Shown one piece after another: positions 21,701 through 33,102 of a DNA stretch of 64,000 bases. Source of the stretch: Amoebophrya sp. A120 (taxonomy: Eukaryota; Sar; Dinophyceae; Syndiniales; Amoebophryaceae); the NCBI GenBank assembly GCA_905178155.1, contig CAJINV010000008.1:1426001-1490000 (forward strand). The letters are read 5' to 3'. The notes beneath the pieces were generated by a model. It made no database searches. It had not been told where the DNA came from and saw only the letters and a list, made by a program, of their open reading frames with translations. Position 1 is the stretch's first letter. Each line of letters begins with the position of its first letter. The position numbers and the translations under genes are program-made.

Positions 21701-21853
21701 GAAGACCACGAGGACGCAGGAGGTCCTCCAGGCTCCAAAAATACTCTCCCTGCTCAAAAAGTTGACAAGGCAGGTTTGGCGCGCGGGCTTTTCCCGAAAG
21801 CGCCACCGTCGGCGTACAATAGTCGAGACCGCGACTTCAGGCAGCGGACCTAA
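15759..21853 (+). CDS. NYN/PIN-like nuclease candidate with Arg/Ser-rich repeat tail
   Basis: Starts MVLRIYLDGANVGRS, like the first acidic strand of the NYN/Zc3h12a PIN-like nuclease fold. Later exons carry YSVNDDNKYW, REDDDEWLLSRAEED and DTVAIITADNYDKW, fitting the second and third acidic clusters. The tail holds five copies of a unit close to SNAARSNSRASVGRR (about 16995-17049, 17059-17098, 18113-18162, 19148-19198, 20286-20336), then a serine/arginine-rich domain. Resolved 3' exons: about 16966-17098, 18113-18162, 19138-19204, 19492-19493, 20268-20458 and 21115-21853, all in phase. Exon ends between 15915 and 16390 and between 16770 and 16980 are not resolved. RS-rich tails are common in RNA-processing proteins, so an RNA-associated ribonuclease is a reasonable guess, not a demonstration. 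The introns here are the largest in the window (651-1009 bp) and nested. Confidence 0.6.
17147..17336. repeat. ACTAGTA-rich satellite, 15-bp unit
   Basis: The unit TACTAGTAGAGCGCG is repeated about four times at 17273-17332, with further ACTAGTA copies scattered back to 17147. ACTAGT is self-complementary, so the array can fold. Confidence 0.85.
17340..18070. other. GC-rich block of foreign-looking composition
   Basis: About 730 bp far richer in G and C than its surroundings, lying inside the 1-kb intron. Long frames overlap on both strands, as GC-rich sequence always gives; a minus-strand frame of 196 codons (17248-17838) begins MCMLLKPTGKWRRRKKPYL but I cannot assign a family. I recognise no rRNA or tRNA motif. 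Confidence 0.6.
18163..19132 (+). mobile_element. Large composite introner, 970 bp, TSD GCTCT
   Basis: TACTAAGGGGAAAAGTTCAA at the left and TTGAACTTTTCCCCTTAGTA at the right, a near-perfect TIR of about 30 bp, with exact GCTCT flanks. Removal of 975 nt joins VGRRS to QGHDDSNAAR. An inner inverted repeat (TACTAATCTCCACACACTAA at about 18440 and its inverse near 18847-18872) suggests a second element inserted within it. Minus-strand frames with splice-like donors lie inside. Confidence 0.92.
18190..18757 (-). other. Possible minus-strand cargo coding segments in large introner
   Basis: Minus-strand open segments at 18190-18440 (includes NAIGDSFVCGVEDGMLRYLD and LPPNLESDAWLWD) and 18515-18757 have protein-like composition. 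A GTAAGA donor follows GGAGGAGAAG near 18413 on the minus strand, and TTTTCAAAG could be the acceptor near 18375. No family recognised. They may be captured gene fragments or chance. Confidence 0.3.
19205..19486 (+). mobile_element. Introner family C, 282 bp, TSD TCAGG
   Basis: Contains AAAAATGTCTGGGTCTGG at the left and CCAGACCCAGACAGTTTTAC at the right, ends GATA, exact TCAGG flanks; the left end reads TACCA rather than TATCA. It sits two bases from the next introner. Confidence 0.9.
19494..20262 (+). mobile_element. Large introner, 769 bp, TSD AGGTG
   Basis: TATGACTGCGTCAACTTACC at the left and GGTAAGTTGACGCAGGCATA at the right, exact AGGTG flanks. A second inverted repeat (ACGCGTGTGTAGAACCCGC near 19650; inverse near 20096-20115) marks an inner element. 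Removal of 774 nt plus the family C unit gives RRSQVGRVDHDDSNAAR. Confidence 0.92.
20459..21109 (+). mobile_element. Large introner, 651 bp, TSD TCTCG
   Basis: TACAAGGGTGAAAAACGTAT at the left and ATACGTTTTTCATCGCTGTA at the right, exact TCTCG flanks. An inner inverted repeat at about 20655-20710 and 20863-20920 (TAGCTTGTCGCGGTGATAG) marks a second nested unit. Removal of 656 nt joins RDGPSR to SSSRSASSSGR. Confidence 0.92.
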
Positions 21854-22516
21854 ACCAGCAAAAACACTTATTTTGTACGGAAGCAAGTTGAATGTTGCAA
21901 TGTTGGTAAAGCTGAAATTTGACTGAACATCACGTGGCGCAGAGTCATTTTTCTCACGGAATAGCATTCGTATCTGTTCCTACCCTCCAGAAGGAGAGCT
22001 GCAACGTCACTGTCGCAGCGGGACCATTATAATAATCTCGTCATCGTGCTGCTGACATAATTTCCATTTACGTTTTAACCGCTTGTAGTCACTCGAACTA
22101 CTGGTGCAGGAGAGGAAGTAAGGAGGAGCTCATTCAATGATCCAGTTGAAGAAAACGCACTTCGACGAGGCAACGTTGAGCGACACTTGAACGCTGTCTA
22201 GCAGCAGGAGCAGGAGGGAAAGACCATTAATGAGCTGAAGGTAGCCAGCGACTGATGAAGTCTTGAGCGCACCCGCGTACCACGCTAGTAATCAGGTTTG
22301 CCTCTTGAGCTTTTTGATAAATTGAAACTGACTCTTGATTGAGTGACCCGCTGGTGCTACATTGATTTCCCATAGATACGACCTAGGTGGCACTTTACTC
22401 AGTTTAGTTGCCCGCTCTTACCCGCCGCGGGGGGACACAAGAATGTTGCTTTGCTGGGTTTATTGCAAATCTGCCTCCTGAGTAGATTCCTTTTCGACCT
22501 CATCCCATACCGCACT
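21854..22516. other. Intergenic region
   Basis: About 660 bp between the RS-rich gene stop and the first ATG of the CDPK-like gene. No motif or paired repeat seen; probably 3' and 5' flanks. Confidence 0.45.
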
Positions 22517-25500
22517 ATGGGCGACAACGACCCTACTAACAGCAGCGCCCCGATCGCCCTGTCTGAAACGGAAACGTGCTTCGTTTTTTTTGGTAGATTT
22601 CTCGCTCGGGGCTGCGGACTTATCTGTGGTCCACGTCTTGCGGATGAAGACATACAGCGAGGGCAACGGCAAAACTACGATAGTCCGCATTTCCTACCCG
22701 CGCCAGCGCCACAAACGCAGACCGCCGGAAACATTCTCCAGGGACCTCCGCCACCACAGCATCATGGACAGCGGCTCGTTAACAACGAGGCGTACAATTT
22801 GCCTCCAGGATGGAGAAACCAGTCCCAGAAGCTTGCCCTCCGGAACGAGGAGGACTTGCTATTAAACTTTTCCCGTGCGCCGCAAAACGTCCAGAATCTC
22901 GTGCTGAAAAGAAGTGAGCGGAGCGGTGTGAATTTTGCTGACGAGGAAATTGATTACTCCGCTTACAGAGACTATTTCGAACAGCAGGCGGACCAATCCT
23001 CTTCCTCGGGCCGGCCAACTATCCCCCCACTGTCATTTGGGAGGGACAAAGAAACCGGGCGTGTTCTTGGCGATGAAAATGAAAATGCTACGCTATCTCA
23101 ACATCATCGCAACGTCGTGGAGCCAAAGCATCAAAGGAAGGCGAATAACGCAGCCCCGGCTCCCCGCAACGTGGCAGAGGACGTAGAGCAGCCCAGCGGC
23201 ACGCAAGCTGCTGCCTCGCATACCATTGCACCCACGACCGCCCTTGCTGCACCAATCGACTTGATCGGGGCCGCCATCCCAGCGCTGCCCGGAATTGTCG
23301 AGGGCAGAGAATTGCACCAGCGGCCTCCTGCAGGTGTGGACCTGTCATCGACAGGTGATGGCTCCTCGACCGATCAGGACGGTGCAACAGGTACCCCGCT
23401 CCGCCGCGGCGAGCATCGATCGAGCGTAGAAACAGTCAAAACGGCGCCGTCCGGTACCAGCACGACGAACGGGAGCGACCGTTTCAAAAAGAAACCGCAG
23501 AGACCGACGCTCGCGGCTTACTACGAAGACGAAGGTGCTCTCGTAGGCGAGGGAGGCTTTGGCGCGGTGTTCCTCGCACGACATCGGTATCCGCTGCAAA
23601 TTCTGGCCACTGCCGGCGCACATTTTGAATTATTTCGTAGAAATGACTACAATTTCAGTTTTGCATCACATAGACATGACACAGGAGCTGGAGCTCAATG
23701 GCGTTTAGCAAGAAAACTGTACGGAAAAGACCTATGCAGTGCAGCGCGGTCGGGCATTTGTATTGTATTAGTTGAGGACCAATGAAATTCGGGCGGTTAA
23801 GAAGATCCCGATCAAGGTTCAGAATAAGAAATTCTTGTCCACGGAGTTGTCGTTGCTGCTGAACCTCGACCACCCAAACATTGTGAAGATCTACGAGTGG
23901 TTTGAGGAGAAGGGTTTTCTGTACATGGTGATGGAGTACTGCGCTGGGGGAGAACTGGAAGACATGGTGTTTAAGGCTCGGGAACAGGTGCTTCTGCAAC
24001 GGGAACAAGCACTCTTGTCGCAGTCCGCTGCAACCCCGACCTCCACGATCGCTTCTTCGCCAGAATCCGCGAGAGCGGGTGGATCACTGACCGCGGCGCC
24101 AGCAGTACTAGAGCCTGCTGGTCCTCTACTTCTCCAAGAAAATTACACCGAAACTGCAGACACGAAAGGCGCCGATGTTTCAGCGCCGACCTCTAGCGCC
24201 ACCCCCGCTGCCATGCCCATGGACCACGGTGGCAATACGGCGGTGAATAATGCGGGTGCTAGCATTTCTGGTTTCAAAGGCAGTCGGTACATGTCGGCGG
24301 CCATGCGACGCGGGATTCGTGCAGAGATGCAACAGCGCTCAAAACGCGACAGGCGTGCCGAGTCGAAGCTGAAAGCGTCGTCCAAAACAAAACCTCCATC
24401 TCCTCGGGCAAACGCAACCGGGAAGATCGGAGTCCGCGGAACAACTCGTCCAGGGAACAATGGTCCTATTCCGTCGGACTTTGGTGCGGCTGTGACGAAC
24501 GAGAAACCGCAGTCGCTTCGAGAACGCAAAGACTCGAATTTTGAGGAGGTTGACTTTCTTTCGAAGGAGCGCCGGCGCGCGCTCCGTTTTGGTGCCGGTT
24601 ACAGCGATGATGAAGTAGCAGAAACTTTATTTCCCGAACAAGGTCGGGGAGCTGGTACGAGTCAGCCCAACTCGCTGCCTGGAAGTGTCAGAAACAGTAC
24701 GGCTCTCGCGAATCGCCTCCGTGACATGTACACCGGAGCCGCAGGAGGTGGGTATGTCGATCCCTACACAGGTACCGCAGCTGCGCAGCTGATGAGCGCG
24801 ACCCTAGATTCTGCTAAAGCTGCGTCCTTGGCACCAGCGGTCAGTGCGCTACTCAGACAGGATGCGGGCGAGCCTCTGCTGGCCAGCGATCGGGTTTCCG
24901 AACTTACGTCTGAGCAAGTTGCACGGTGGGCAGAATTAGAGCGAGTCGTGGTTTCTGAATACAGTGCCGGCGCAAATTATGCGTCGAATACCCAAACGCA
25001 ACAAGTTTTTCCGGCCCCGCGAGAAACAAGCGTTTTCTACCCTGCGCCTGGGGCTGAGCTGGTTCTTGTCGAGCTTGCTGATAAAGCAGACGCGGACGCT
25101 CGCAATGTCGAGACGAATCCGTTCTCCTCCTCGTCTGCCGCAAGCACTGCTTCTAAAGAGAAAACAAACTTCGGAGGGGGTGGCAGTTCCTCGGTTCGCA
25201 GTAAACTGCTCCCGCGCAAACAGAACCTGGAGCAGATCATGTCTGCGACCGCGGTGCTATCACAGCAAAAAGTGGCTATTTGCGTTTTTTGCAAAGGTGA
25301 AGTAAAGTAAAATGCTTTTGCACTTGCGCGCGCAGATGAGATAAAAGGTAACCGTCTTTGATTCGCCTAGCGGAAAGACGAATGTTGCGATTTTTTTTTT
25401 CTGAACGCGCCACCACACTATTGTCGTTGCCGGAACAACAACTGTATGTAGTACAAGTGGTCATTTTTTTGCATGAAAGCTCGCACAGCTGGCTACAACA

Positions 25501-27475
25501 AGTTTGGTGCAGCACCGAGAAATTTCGAAGCACGTCCAGGAGCCTCCTACGGGGCCTGCTCCAGGCGTGCCTGTCGAAAGCTTCGTGGTTCAGCCCCTCA
25601 TGTCGTCTTCGTCGTCCTCCTCGGAGGACGAAAACGATACCAACAGGCTGCAAACTGCCAGTCGGAGCAAAGGCGACGGGACAAAGATTGGATTTTCAGG
25701 CCAAGAGGCTGCGAAGAGAAGTGCGGGAACAGCAAAGGTTCCACCGCATCCCGAGGGCGAGAAGCTTCCGGGGATTCCAAGAGATCACCAAGCGCGGTTG
25801 CATTTTCCAGAGCCAATAAAGTCTTCATCCGCATCGCGCTCCTCGTCGTCACACCAACAGCTGCCGAGTAGCAGCTTGTCCGGCGCCTCGTCGTCGGCTA
25901 CTTCCACCAACTCCTTGGTCAGCGACGCACATCCGCAAATGGCTTGGTTGAAGCGGAGCTTCCTCCAGATCTTTTCCGCGTTAAACTACTGTCACCGGTT
26001 GCAAGTGGTACACCGGGACCTCAAACCGCAAAACTGCTTACTCGAGTTTCCCTCTCGTCGCGCTGCGGTCAAGCTGGTTGACTTTGGACTGGCGGCTATC
26101 GAAGAGGGACGGGACCTGCATCGTATCGTGGGAACGCCGTACTACATGAGTCCCGAAGTGTGTGACCGGGATCACGCCCAAAAAGTTGGTACAGTTGTGT
26201 TGAAATAAACTTGGACTTGCGTCATTGCTTGCTGTGTTCTTGGAAGAGAGTCAATGAAGACTCGGTCGGCATTTCTTGTGTTTCGTCGTCTTCAGCACTA
26301 GTAGGAACTTGTACTTCATGAGTTATTTCCTACTCTCGTCATTTTTGCGGAGGACTTGATAGATGATGATGATGAGGATTTTGATAGTGCTGCCCACGTC
26401 ACCTGCGCGCTTTAGATAAATGAAATTTTCGCTGAAGGTTACGACGAGAAGTGTGATATCTGGGCCTGCGGGGTGATGCTTTACGTGCTTCTTACCAAGG
26501 AGCATCCCTTTTTGACCGATATCCTGTGCAAAAGTATCGTATTCGTACTAATTCCAAATATGCATATACAGAACTTTGTGGTTTTGCTAAGGCAAATCCG
26601 CATAATACAAATTTAATTTGTAATGCTAAGTCAATTTGTATTGCAATTCATACTGGTACGATACTTTGACTTTACATTTGATAATCGAGGCTGTGCAGCA
26701 AAAAAAGTGGCCGAAGAAGTTTTTCCACCGGGTGAAACACACGGCACCGCACGCCGAGCCGTTGCAGGCTCTGACCCCAAGCTGCAGGGATCTCATCCTC
26801 TGGCTCCTGCAGAAGGACGCAAAGAAGCGGCCCTCCGCGGCTGAAGTGGTTTTTCATCCGTGGTGCCGACAACGAGAGGAATTGATGACGCAGGACATGG
26901 CCACGGCCCTGAAGCGGCTGCTCCCCCACAGCCGCAAGCCCCGTCTCTACCGCGCCTTGCAGACTTTGGCGGTCCGGGAAGCCAGTCTGAAAGACGACCT
27001 GCTGAAGACGGAGCGCGCACTCTTCGAAAAGGTCGATCGCGCAAAGGTGGGTTTGCTGGACCAGAAGGCGATCGAGCGGGCGTTCCGAAATTCGGTCGAG
27101 GACGGCGGTATTAACGAAATGATCACGGACGACGATTTGGACTTTCTTTTCGTCTCGCTTGACCTGCGCGTCGGCTCAGCAGAGTACCACTCGCGCCTGA
27201 TCGGATACACCCAGTTTCTAGCCGCAACGGCGAACCCGAAGATTCTCTGCCGCGAAGCTGTTATTGACCGAGTCTTCGAGTACTTTGATCTTGACAACAG
27301 TGGCACAATCGAGCAAGGAGGAGTTGCGCTTATTCTTGGGAACGACGCCAAATTGGAACTTCCAGCAGAGTTTCAAGAGCCCGGCGACGTGAAGACCGAT
27401 GACGTTTCCAGTACTGCAATCTCGCGCGAAGCCTTCCGAAAATTGTGTAAGCAGCTCGCACGGTGCTACTCATAG
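22517..27475 (+). CDS. CDPK-like protein kinase with large kinase-domain insert
   Basis: Exons 22517-23586, 23777-25301, 25513-26188, 26438-26519 and 26689-27475 total 4140 nt (1379 aa). A low-complexity N-terminal third precedes the kinase: [52 protein letters not shown]. Then follow about 600 residues of low-complexity insert before [59 protein letters not shown] and [12 protein letters not shown]. The C-terminus has a canonical EF-hand loop DLDNSGTIE and two degenerate EF-like helices, as in calcium-dependent protein kinases. Expected role: Ca-regulated Ser/Thr phosphorylation. Three introns are GT-AG (23587-23776; 25302-25512; 26189-26437, donor GTACAG); the fourth is a family B introner. 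The insert size is unusual for a CDPK. Confidence 0.86.
26520..26683 (+). mobile_element. Introner family B, 164 bp, TSD ACCGA/ATCGA
   Basis: Left TATCCTGTGCAAAAGTATCG, right GGTACGATACTTTGACTTTA then ...GATA; flanks differ at one base. Removal of 169 nt gives [19 protein letters not shown], the expected kinase subdomain IX-X sequence. Confidence 0.93.
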
Positions 27476-28982
27476 GTTGGCACGTGGTAGGAGAAAGGAC
27501 AGAGCAGGGGCCTCCAGATCTTGGGAAGTGTGAGCGTGCTGCTGCTGCTCGGGCGCAAAGTACAAGTACATGGATGCAAGTAGATATTAAAAACACGACA
27601 AGTTCTACGGTTACGTCGTTCCGCTTTTTACGCTTTTGGGTTCTGATGTAAGTGCAGCACGACGTTGAAAGCTCTTCTGTATTTTTTGCGGGAAGTAGTG
27701 GATCAATGTACTTCCGATTTTTTTCGACAAGACAAGATTCGGAAATATGGCTCTTCTTCCGAAATGGGAGCACGAATGACGATCGCACAGCCAGCAAATC
27801 TAGATGAAGCTTAAACTCCTTATCGATCTGGCAAATGTATCGGCACCATCAACCTGGCACAAACTACAAGGTGTGCGACGGAATGCGCTAATTTTTGAAT
27901 ATAGATTGCATAATTATGCCCCGACTATTAAGCAAAAGCAAAGTCAATTCGTAGTTCGATTTCTGCTCTACATCAGACGAAAATCTTGAGTTTCAGTAGT
28001 TATCGCCGTGCGAGTGCACATTCACGGCGATAGTTTCAACATGAACTCGCTCAACGCACGAAAAGGGGCACGCCAACAGATCGCGAAAATCAAAATGCAT
28101 CCTCAATGTCGTCGCCAATAAATCCAGCACACCTTATAATATGCAACGTGTCAAGAAGAAGAAGAAGAAACCAGCCTGTGGATGATGAGTGAGTCTATTC
28201 GTTTCAGCATATTTTTCATATTATTCTTCCATCATTGTCATTCTGTATGGTGATGAATGTTGGCACGTCTTTTCAACGTGGACGACAGCGGACATGGCGG
28301 CGCCTCGGATTTTTATTTTCGTGTGAAGGATGTTGCACGCAATTCTTGCTGTGTTCTTCGAAAAAAGGCTTTCTCGTCACCTACGGAAATCTGTGCGAAC
28401 ACGAACGAAGACGTCCATGTTGTCCGAGACCTAGTACTCGTCGATGAATCAGTACAGAAGCGTCGCAGCAGCAGTCAGAACCAGAAGCAGGAGTGTCTAA
28501 TTACATTCATTCACTCTGCGCATTGTACGCCTGGGTCTCGGCCTGCAATGGTGTGCATGAGTTAGTTTTTTTCTCTTTCTGCTGTTCGATCTGGACCTGT
28601 TTGTCGTATTCGATGAGCTCGTGGAATGTTAGGTAGTTCGTTTGTGTTCGTTGCGCAAACCGGTAACGAACAAGAACTTTTATCCTCGTACTACATATGA
28701 AAATACAAATTCACTCGGGTCGTCCTCGTCATCTTGATTTATTCGTCGCTTCTTTGAATGTTGGCACTCGCACTCTCTGAATCGTTATCGTTTTTGATCT
28801 TCTCTGCGCCGGTGCATTATATCTGCCTTTCAGACGCAACAAAAGTATCGTGCTCGTCATAGTGATGTTCTACTATTAGGTCCGTCGTGTAGCCGTTGCA
28901 TGCTAAAGAATTCACTTCAAGAATTTGGGGTGTTTTTGAAAATTTTATTTGACGCGGAAAGGGAAAACACAATAAAGAAAAA
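27476..28982. other. Intergenic region
   Basis: About 1.5 kb. Only short frames on both strands; none shows a motif. No repeat pair of introner type seen. Confidence 0.45.
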
Positions 28983-29555
28983 ATGTTGCGTCATTTCTTG
29001 TTCAGCCAAAGTAGTGCGACGAGCGATCATGATGTACACCCCCTCGGTGGTGTTCTATCCGACTTTTCATCTGCGTCAAGACTCACGGCATCCCCACCGT
29101 GGCCGACACCAGCAGCCATGCTTGGAGAAGTAAAAACTCAAGAAAGTTCTTTTTTGCAGCTGGATCCAACATTCCGGCACGAACCGGGAGAGCATCGGCA
29201 CGCGGCCGCGACGGCTTTCAATTACGAGACCGACTGCCCTTACGGTACGACTGCATCCGTCGTCAACGACGGGGTTTTCCTGTCCAAAATTACGCTCGAT
29301 AAGATCTACGACCTGCACAAGGCCAGCATCATGCTCACGTTCTTCTCCGGAGCGTTCTTTGCCGGCGGTATAGCGGCGTGGGCCGCAAAACTGCCTGGAA
29401 CCGAGCAGGCACAGGACCCGGAGGAGCTAGTTATGAGCACGGACGAGGAGCAAGAAGCAAACAAACCGGCAAAAAGCAAAGGCTCCGATACGGCGGATTC
29501 AGATTCAAACGCCTCCGCGTCAAGCAACGCAGAGAACCCTGGCGCTGATGGGTAA
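28983..29555 (+). CDS. Small single-pass membrane protein, unknown function
   Basis: A single open frame of 190 codons. An in-frame ATG at 29118 is an alternative start (MLGEVKTQESS). The central part includes FNYETDCPYGTTASVVNDG and LDKIYDLHKASIML, followed by one hydrophobic segment (IMLTFFSGAFFAGGIAAWAA) and an acidic, Ala/Ser-rich tail. The N-terminal 45 residues might be a presequence or untranslated. I recognise no family. No introner interrupts it. Confidence 0.5.
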   Translation: MLRHFLFSQSSATSDHDVHPLGGVLSDFSSASRLTASPPWPTPAAMLGEVKTQESSFLQLDPTFRHEPGEHRHAAATAFNYETDCPYGTTASVVNDGVFLSKITLDKIYDLHKASIMLTFFSGAFFAGGIAAWAAKLPGTEQAQDPEELVMSTDEEQEANKPAKSKGSDTADSDSNASASSNAENPGADG

Positions 29556-30276
29556 TCGATGCAATTTCGATCCTGTTGCGGCAGAATTTCCTCGGCATCG
29601 ACATCGTCGTGCAGTGCAAAGAAACACACTGAGAACGAGTTTCCCGGCTCAGCCTAGGTGACACTTCGCACTCCTCTTCTACCTGCTCCTCGGCTAGGAA
29701 TATACAGTACAAAAATGCGCCCTGGTCTGTTCTGTTGGAAAGTTGGTGAATGGTGCGAGTGCGACATCTACGCTACGCGAACTTCTCCCAAGAACTAGCA
29801 AAGTAACATGATCCTGTTTCTGTTTCGTTGTGTTCTCGCAATTCATGGGGCACGTGGGTGCTTGTACTGGGACAGAAAGTCGCTTCAGAAGATGACGAGC
29901 GTTGTGCTAGAGGCTCAGCAAACGAGGCAAGGAGCTGAGTTGTCGTTTCTTCATGCTGCTCACCATGCCAAGTTCTCTTGAGAAGGTTGCTCCTTTGCGA
30001 CAACGATCAAAGTGGAGGGAACACTGTCATCACTTTCGCTGATAGGAAGAAAGTAGCGAATTTGGATCCAGTTGTTGAAGTAAATTTCCTTACCTTGATG
30101 CACGCCTGAGTGCCAAGTCAGTCATCGAACCGACTTTTCTAGTTCTACTGGCTCCGACATTCTTCATATGATTTCCTGTCGTGCTCTAGACTCGTGACCG
30201 CGTGTATCAAGAACAAAGAAAAGCTCAACGCTCACCCGTCTACAAGCGATTGCAATCCCTGGCTAGAAAACGAACA
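29556..30276. other. Intergenic region
   Basis: About 720 bp. The frame that becomes the STI1-domain protein is open back to about 30202 without an ATG, so a short upstream exon could exist. Otherwise nothing recognised. Confidence 0.4.
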
Positions 30277-32008
30277 ATGGGCCTGGACGATATCGACGAC
30301 TCGGATGACGATATTCTCCCGTCCGGCTTGTCGCGCGATAGCGCGATTCAAGCCGAGGGGGCAGAGGCACAGAAGAAGGCAACAAGCAGCTCGTCCCCAC
30401 GCAACAAGGAGAAGCCCGACGTCACTACAACACCCAGTACGACAGAGACGGAGCCCGCGGATGATGTGCGTGTTGAGGACGGGGGGAAAAAAGCGAAAGC
30501 ACCCGATGTCAACTACTCCGCCGGATCTTCATCAACAGATACGAGCTCCTCCAAGCCGACGATCACTCGGGATACAACGACCTTTGGAGACCGGAACTCC
30601 GCGTCTTCGAGCAGCAGTCTTGCACCCGAGGAGCTCGTTGCTTCGAAATTCCTGATCAACAATCCGGGCAGTACGAGCAGGGCGACAAGTTCGATAGCAG
30701 CCGCGGGAGAGGAGGACAATGCGGCCGTTGCAGAGCCAATCGACCACAGCAATGACGCGCAGGACGAACTGATGAAATTAATGGCAAAAAAGCGCCAGCA
30801 GAAGGAAGAGGAAAAAAAGCAGCTACAGAAAGAAGAAGAAAAGAAAAAGCAGAAAGAGCTCCTGAAGGAGGGTGGGTTGTTCAAGAAAGGCTTCTTGAAA
30901 GGCGCAGGCACCAAAGCGGCGAGCGGTTCAAAAAGTAAAGCTGCAGAAGGCGCACAACAGAACAAGAAGAGAACGGACGTTGTAGATCTCTCGGAAAAAG
31001 TAACGAAAAAAGCCCCCGACCTCTCCCTGCCTGAGGTGCAGAACGCCATGAAAAGCACACTGCAGGACACGAACAATTGGCTGACGCCAGAGCTAACGCG
31101 GGTTTTTGCGTCGAGGCCGGACTTGGTTGCGGGTAAGCTGGAAACTGGCGCTAGGGTTTCTTGATTTTACTTGGCCTGTGCGGTGCTTCTTGTTTCTTTT
31201 CTACTTAAAGATCAATCTAAGGGCTAGTGCTGCTTCTTTTGTCGCTTGTAAGTTCTCGTGTGCGTGTCGTACAAAACATGAAAAGCGTGGCAGGATTGGG
31301 AGAATCAGCTTGACTTTGGAATAAAGTGAAAAAGTCACAACTGCTCCTCTACTCAGGAACAACATGAAAAAACATCCAGGTATGCAAAATCCGAAAGTGC
31401 AGGAATGCATCCAGATGATGCGCAGCGACCCTGTCGCCGCAAAGGCAAAATTTCAGGACGACAAGGAGGTGGTGAAATACATGGAGGATTTTTCCCGGCT
31501 CATGGGTACGCATTTCGACGTTCTGGCAAAAAAGGCGGAGAAGGAGAACCAAAACACGTCAAATGCGAACACTGGAGGCTCTGGAGTGGGAACGACCGGA
31601 AGCGAGCCTACGGCCGCTTCCAAGGTGTCCAAAAAATCTACCAAGCCGATGGCACCAGACAAAGCCTTCAGGAAAGCCGCAAAAAACATGAATCTGTCGG
31701 AAGAAGGTAGTACTTTTTTTACGATGCTGATTCATACAAGTGAAGTCGTCGTGAACAAAAATATATAAATCCCTTGCCATGCGTTGTATGTCGTGAATGT
31801 TCCTCTTACTTTGGTCCGTACAGAGAACCGCAAGTTTCAAGATCCGCGGGTCGTGGAGGCGATGATGGACCCGAAAGTGCAACAAGTCATCGCTATGGTA
31901 AAAGCGGGCCGCGGTCTCGACATGCGGGACATCGGGCGGCGGGACATGGATCTCTTTCAGAAGCTGCGCTACCTGCTGGACCAGGGTATTCTGGGCGTTT
32001 CAGCGTGA
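30277..32008 (+). CDS. STI1-domain (DP-type) co-chaperone-like protein
   Basis: Exons 30277-31132, 31335-31706 and 31824-32008 total 1413 nt (470 aa). The start MGLDDIDDSDDDILP was chosen as the first ATG. A low-complexity Ser/Thr and Lys/Glu coiled region (ELMKLMAKKRQQKEEEKKQ) leads to three STI1/DP-like helical motifs: LSLPEVQNAMKSTL..., NPKVQECIQMMRSDP with FSRLMGTHF, and FQDPRVVEAMMDPKVQQVIA. Such motifs bind hydrophobic clients or link Hsp70/Hsp90 in STI1, HIP and Tic40 proteins; no TPR domain is present here. The second intron is GT-AG (31707-31823). The acceptor of the first is chosen by frame (AAG at 31334); the better looking CTCAG at 31356 is out of phase by one base. Confidence 0.68.
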
Positions 32009-33102
32009 GAGCAGTAAGGATCCTTCGGCCGCAGCCGCTCTGACGAGGTTAATATTAGCGGGCCCGTTCTCACGACGAACTTCCGGCCGTTCTCACGAAC
32101 TGTCGGCCGTGAAGTATATCAGAGCAGGACCGATGCACGAGGACACGACTTGGACTCGGCGCTGTGACATGATGAGGCACTTCACTGTCTTTGATACTTT
32201 GCTTGCCCTCGGGTCAAGAACCCAAACGACATGCTACCATCGGAATCACGAAAACTTTGAAAACTTGCGCGTTCACGTTCTTTTTGTGGATCGCGAAGAT
32301 CAGAGGGGGAACCGCGCGATTGCGTGCGGTGCGCGTGCGCTACGTGGACAGTGCATCTGTACGCACGCTTGACGTCCTATCCTGGCGGTGCATGTCTTTG
32401 TTCGAAGTAGATCTCCTGTCTCCACATGCAATTCTAGAACGCGTCGCTGATTGTAGTGGGATACCACGGTGGGTCGAATTATTCCCTGATGCTGAGACGC
32501 TCGTACGAAGAAGACCAGGGCGAAGGTTTCTCTTTCTTGGGTTTGGGATTCTTTACATGCCGTAGGCGAGAAGCGGTGAGAGGGTAATCTAAAAGTAGAA
32601 GTACAAAACGGCGTGCATTTCCGTTTCCGTATTTTTACGGTGTTGATGACGAGTGAGTGGCCAGCGGCTGCGAGGGAGCGGTGTGCTCCGCATGCATCAA
32701 GATGACGGAGCAATTGGCGCTTCCTCATTTTTATCTTGGGGGCCATGGTAGTTTTTCTACTTTATTATCAATCGTAGTGGAAAATGAATTGAGGGGAGGC
32801 CCACCGTAGGGCATGTCATGGAACCCGGAACAGGCCGCGCGTTGTGGTCGCGCTACCACGGCGAAAAATGGAGGACACAAAGAGTTCCGTAACATCTACT
32901 TCAACATCAGCGTCGACACACACGTTTTGCTCTGGCTGGGCGCCAGTCACCCATGTCTACAGTGGCGGCTCGGCACTAACAACCACTCATATGATCTGCT
33001 ACCCACGTAGAAGTTGCCTTCTAGCGTTGAATTGATGACAAATGACGCGAGCAACATCAACAACGGGGCGGTAACGAGACCGGTAAACATCTGATCGAAA
33101 TT
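32009..33102. other. Intergenic region
   Basis: About 1.1 kb with no convincing gene. A short imperfect repeat of GGCCGTTCTCACGA lies near 32058-32110. Minus-strand frame 32300-32746 has no motif. Confidence 0.45.
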
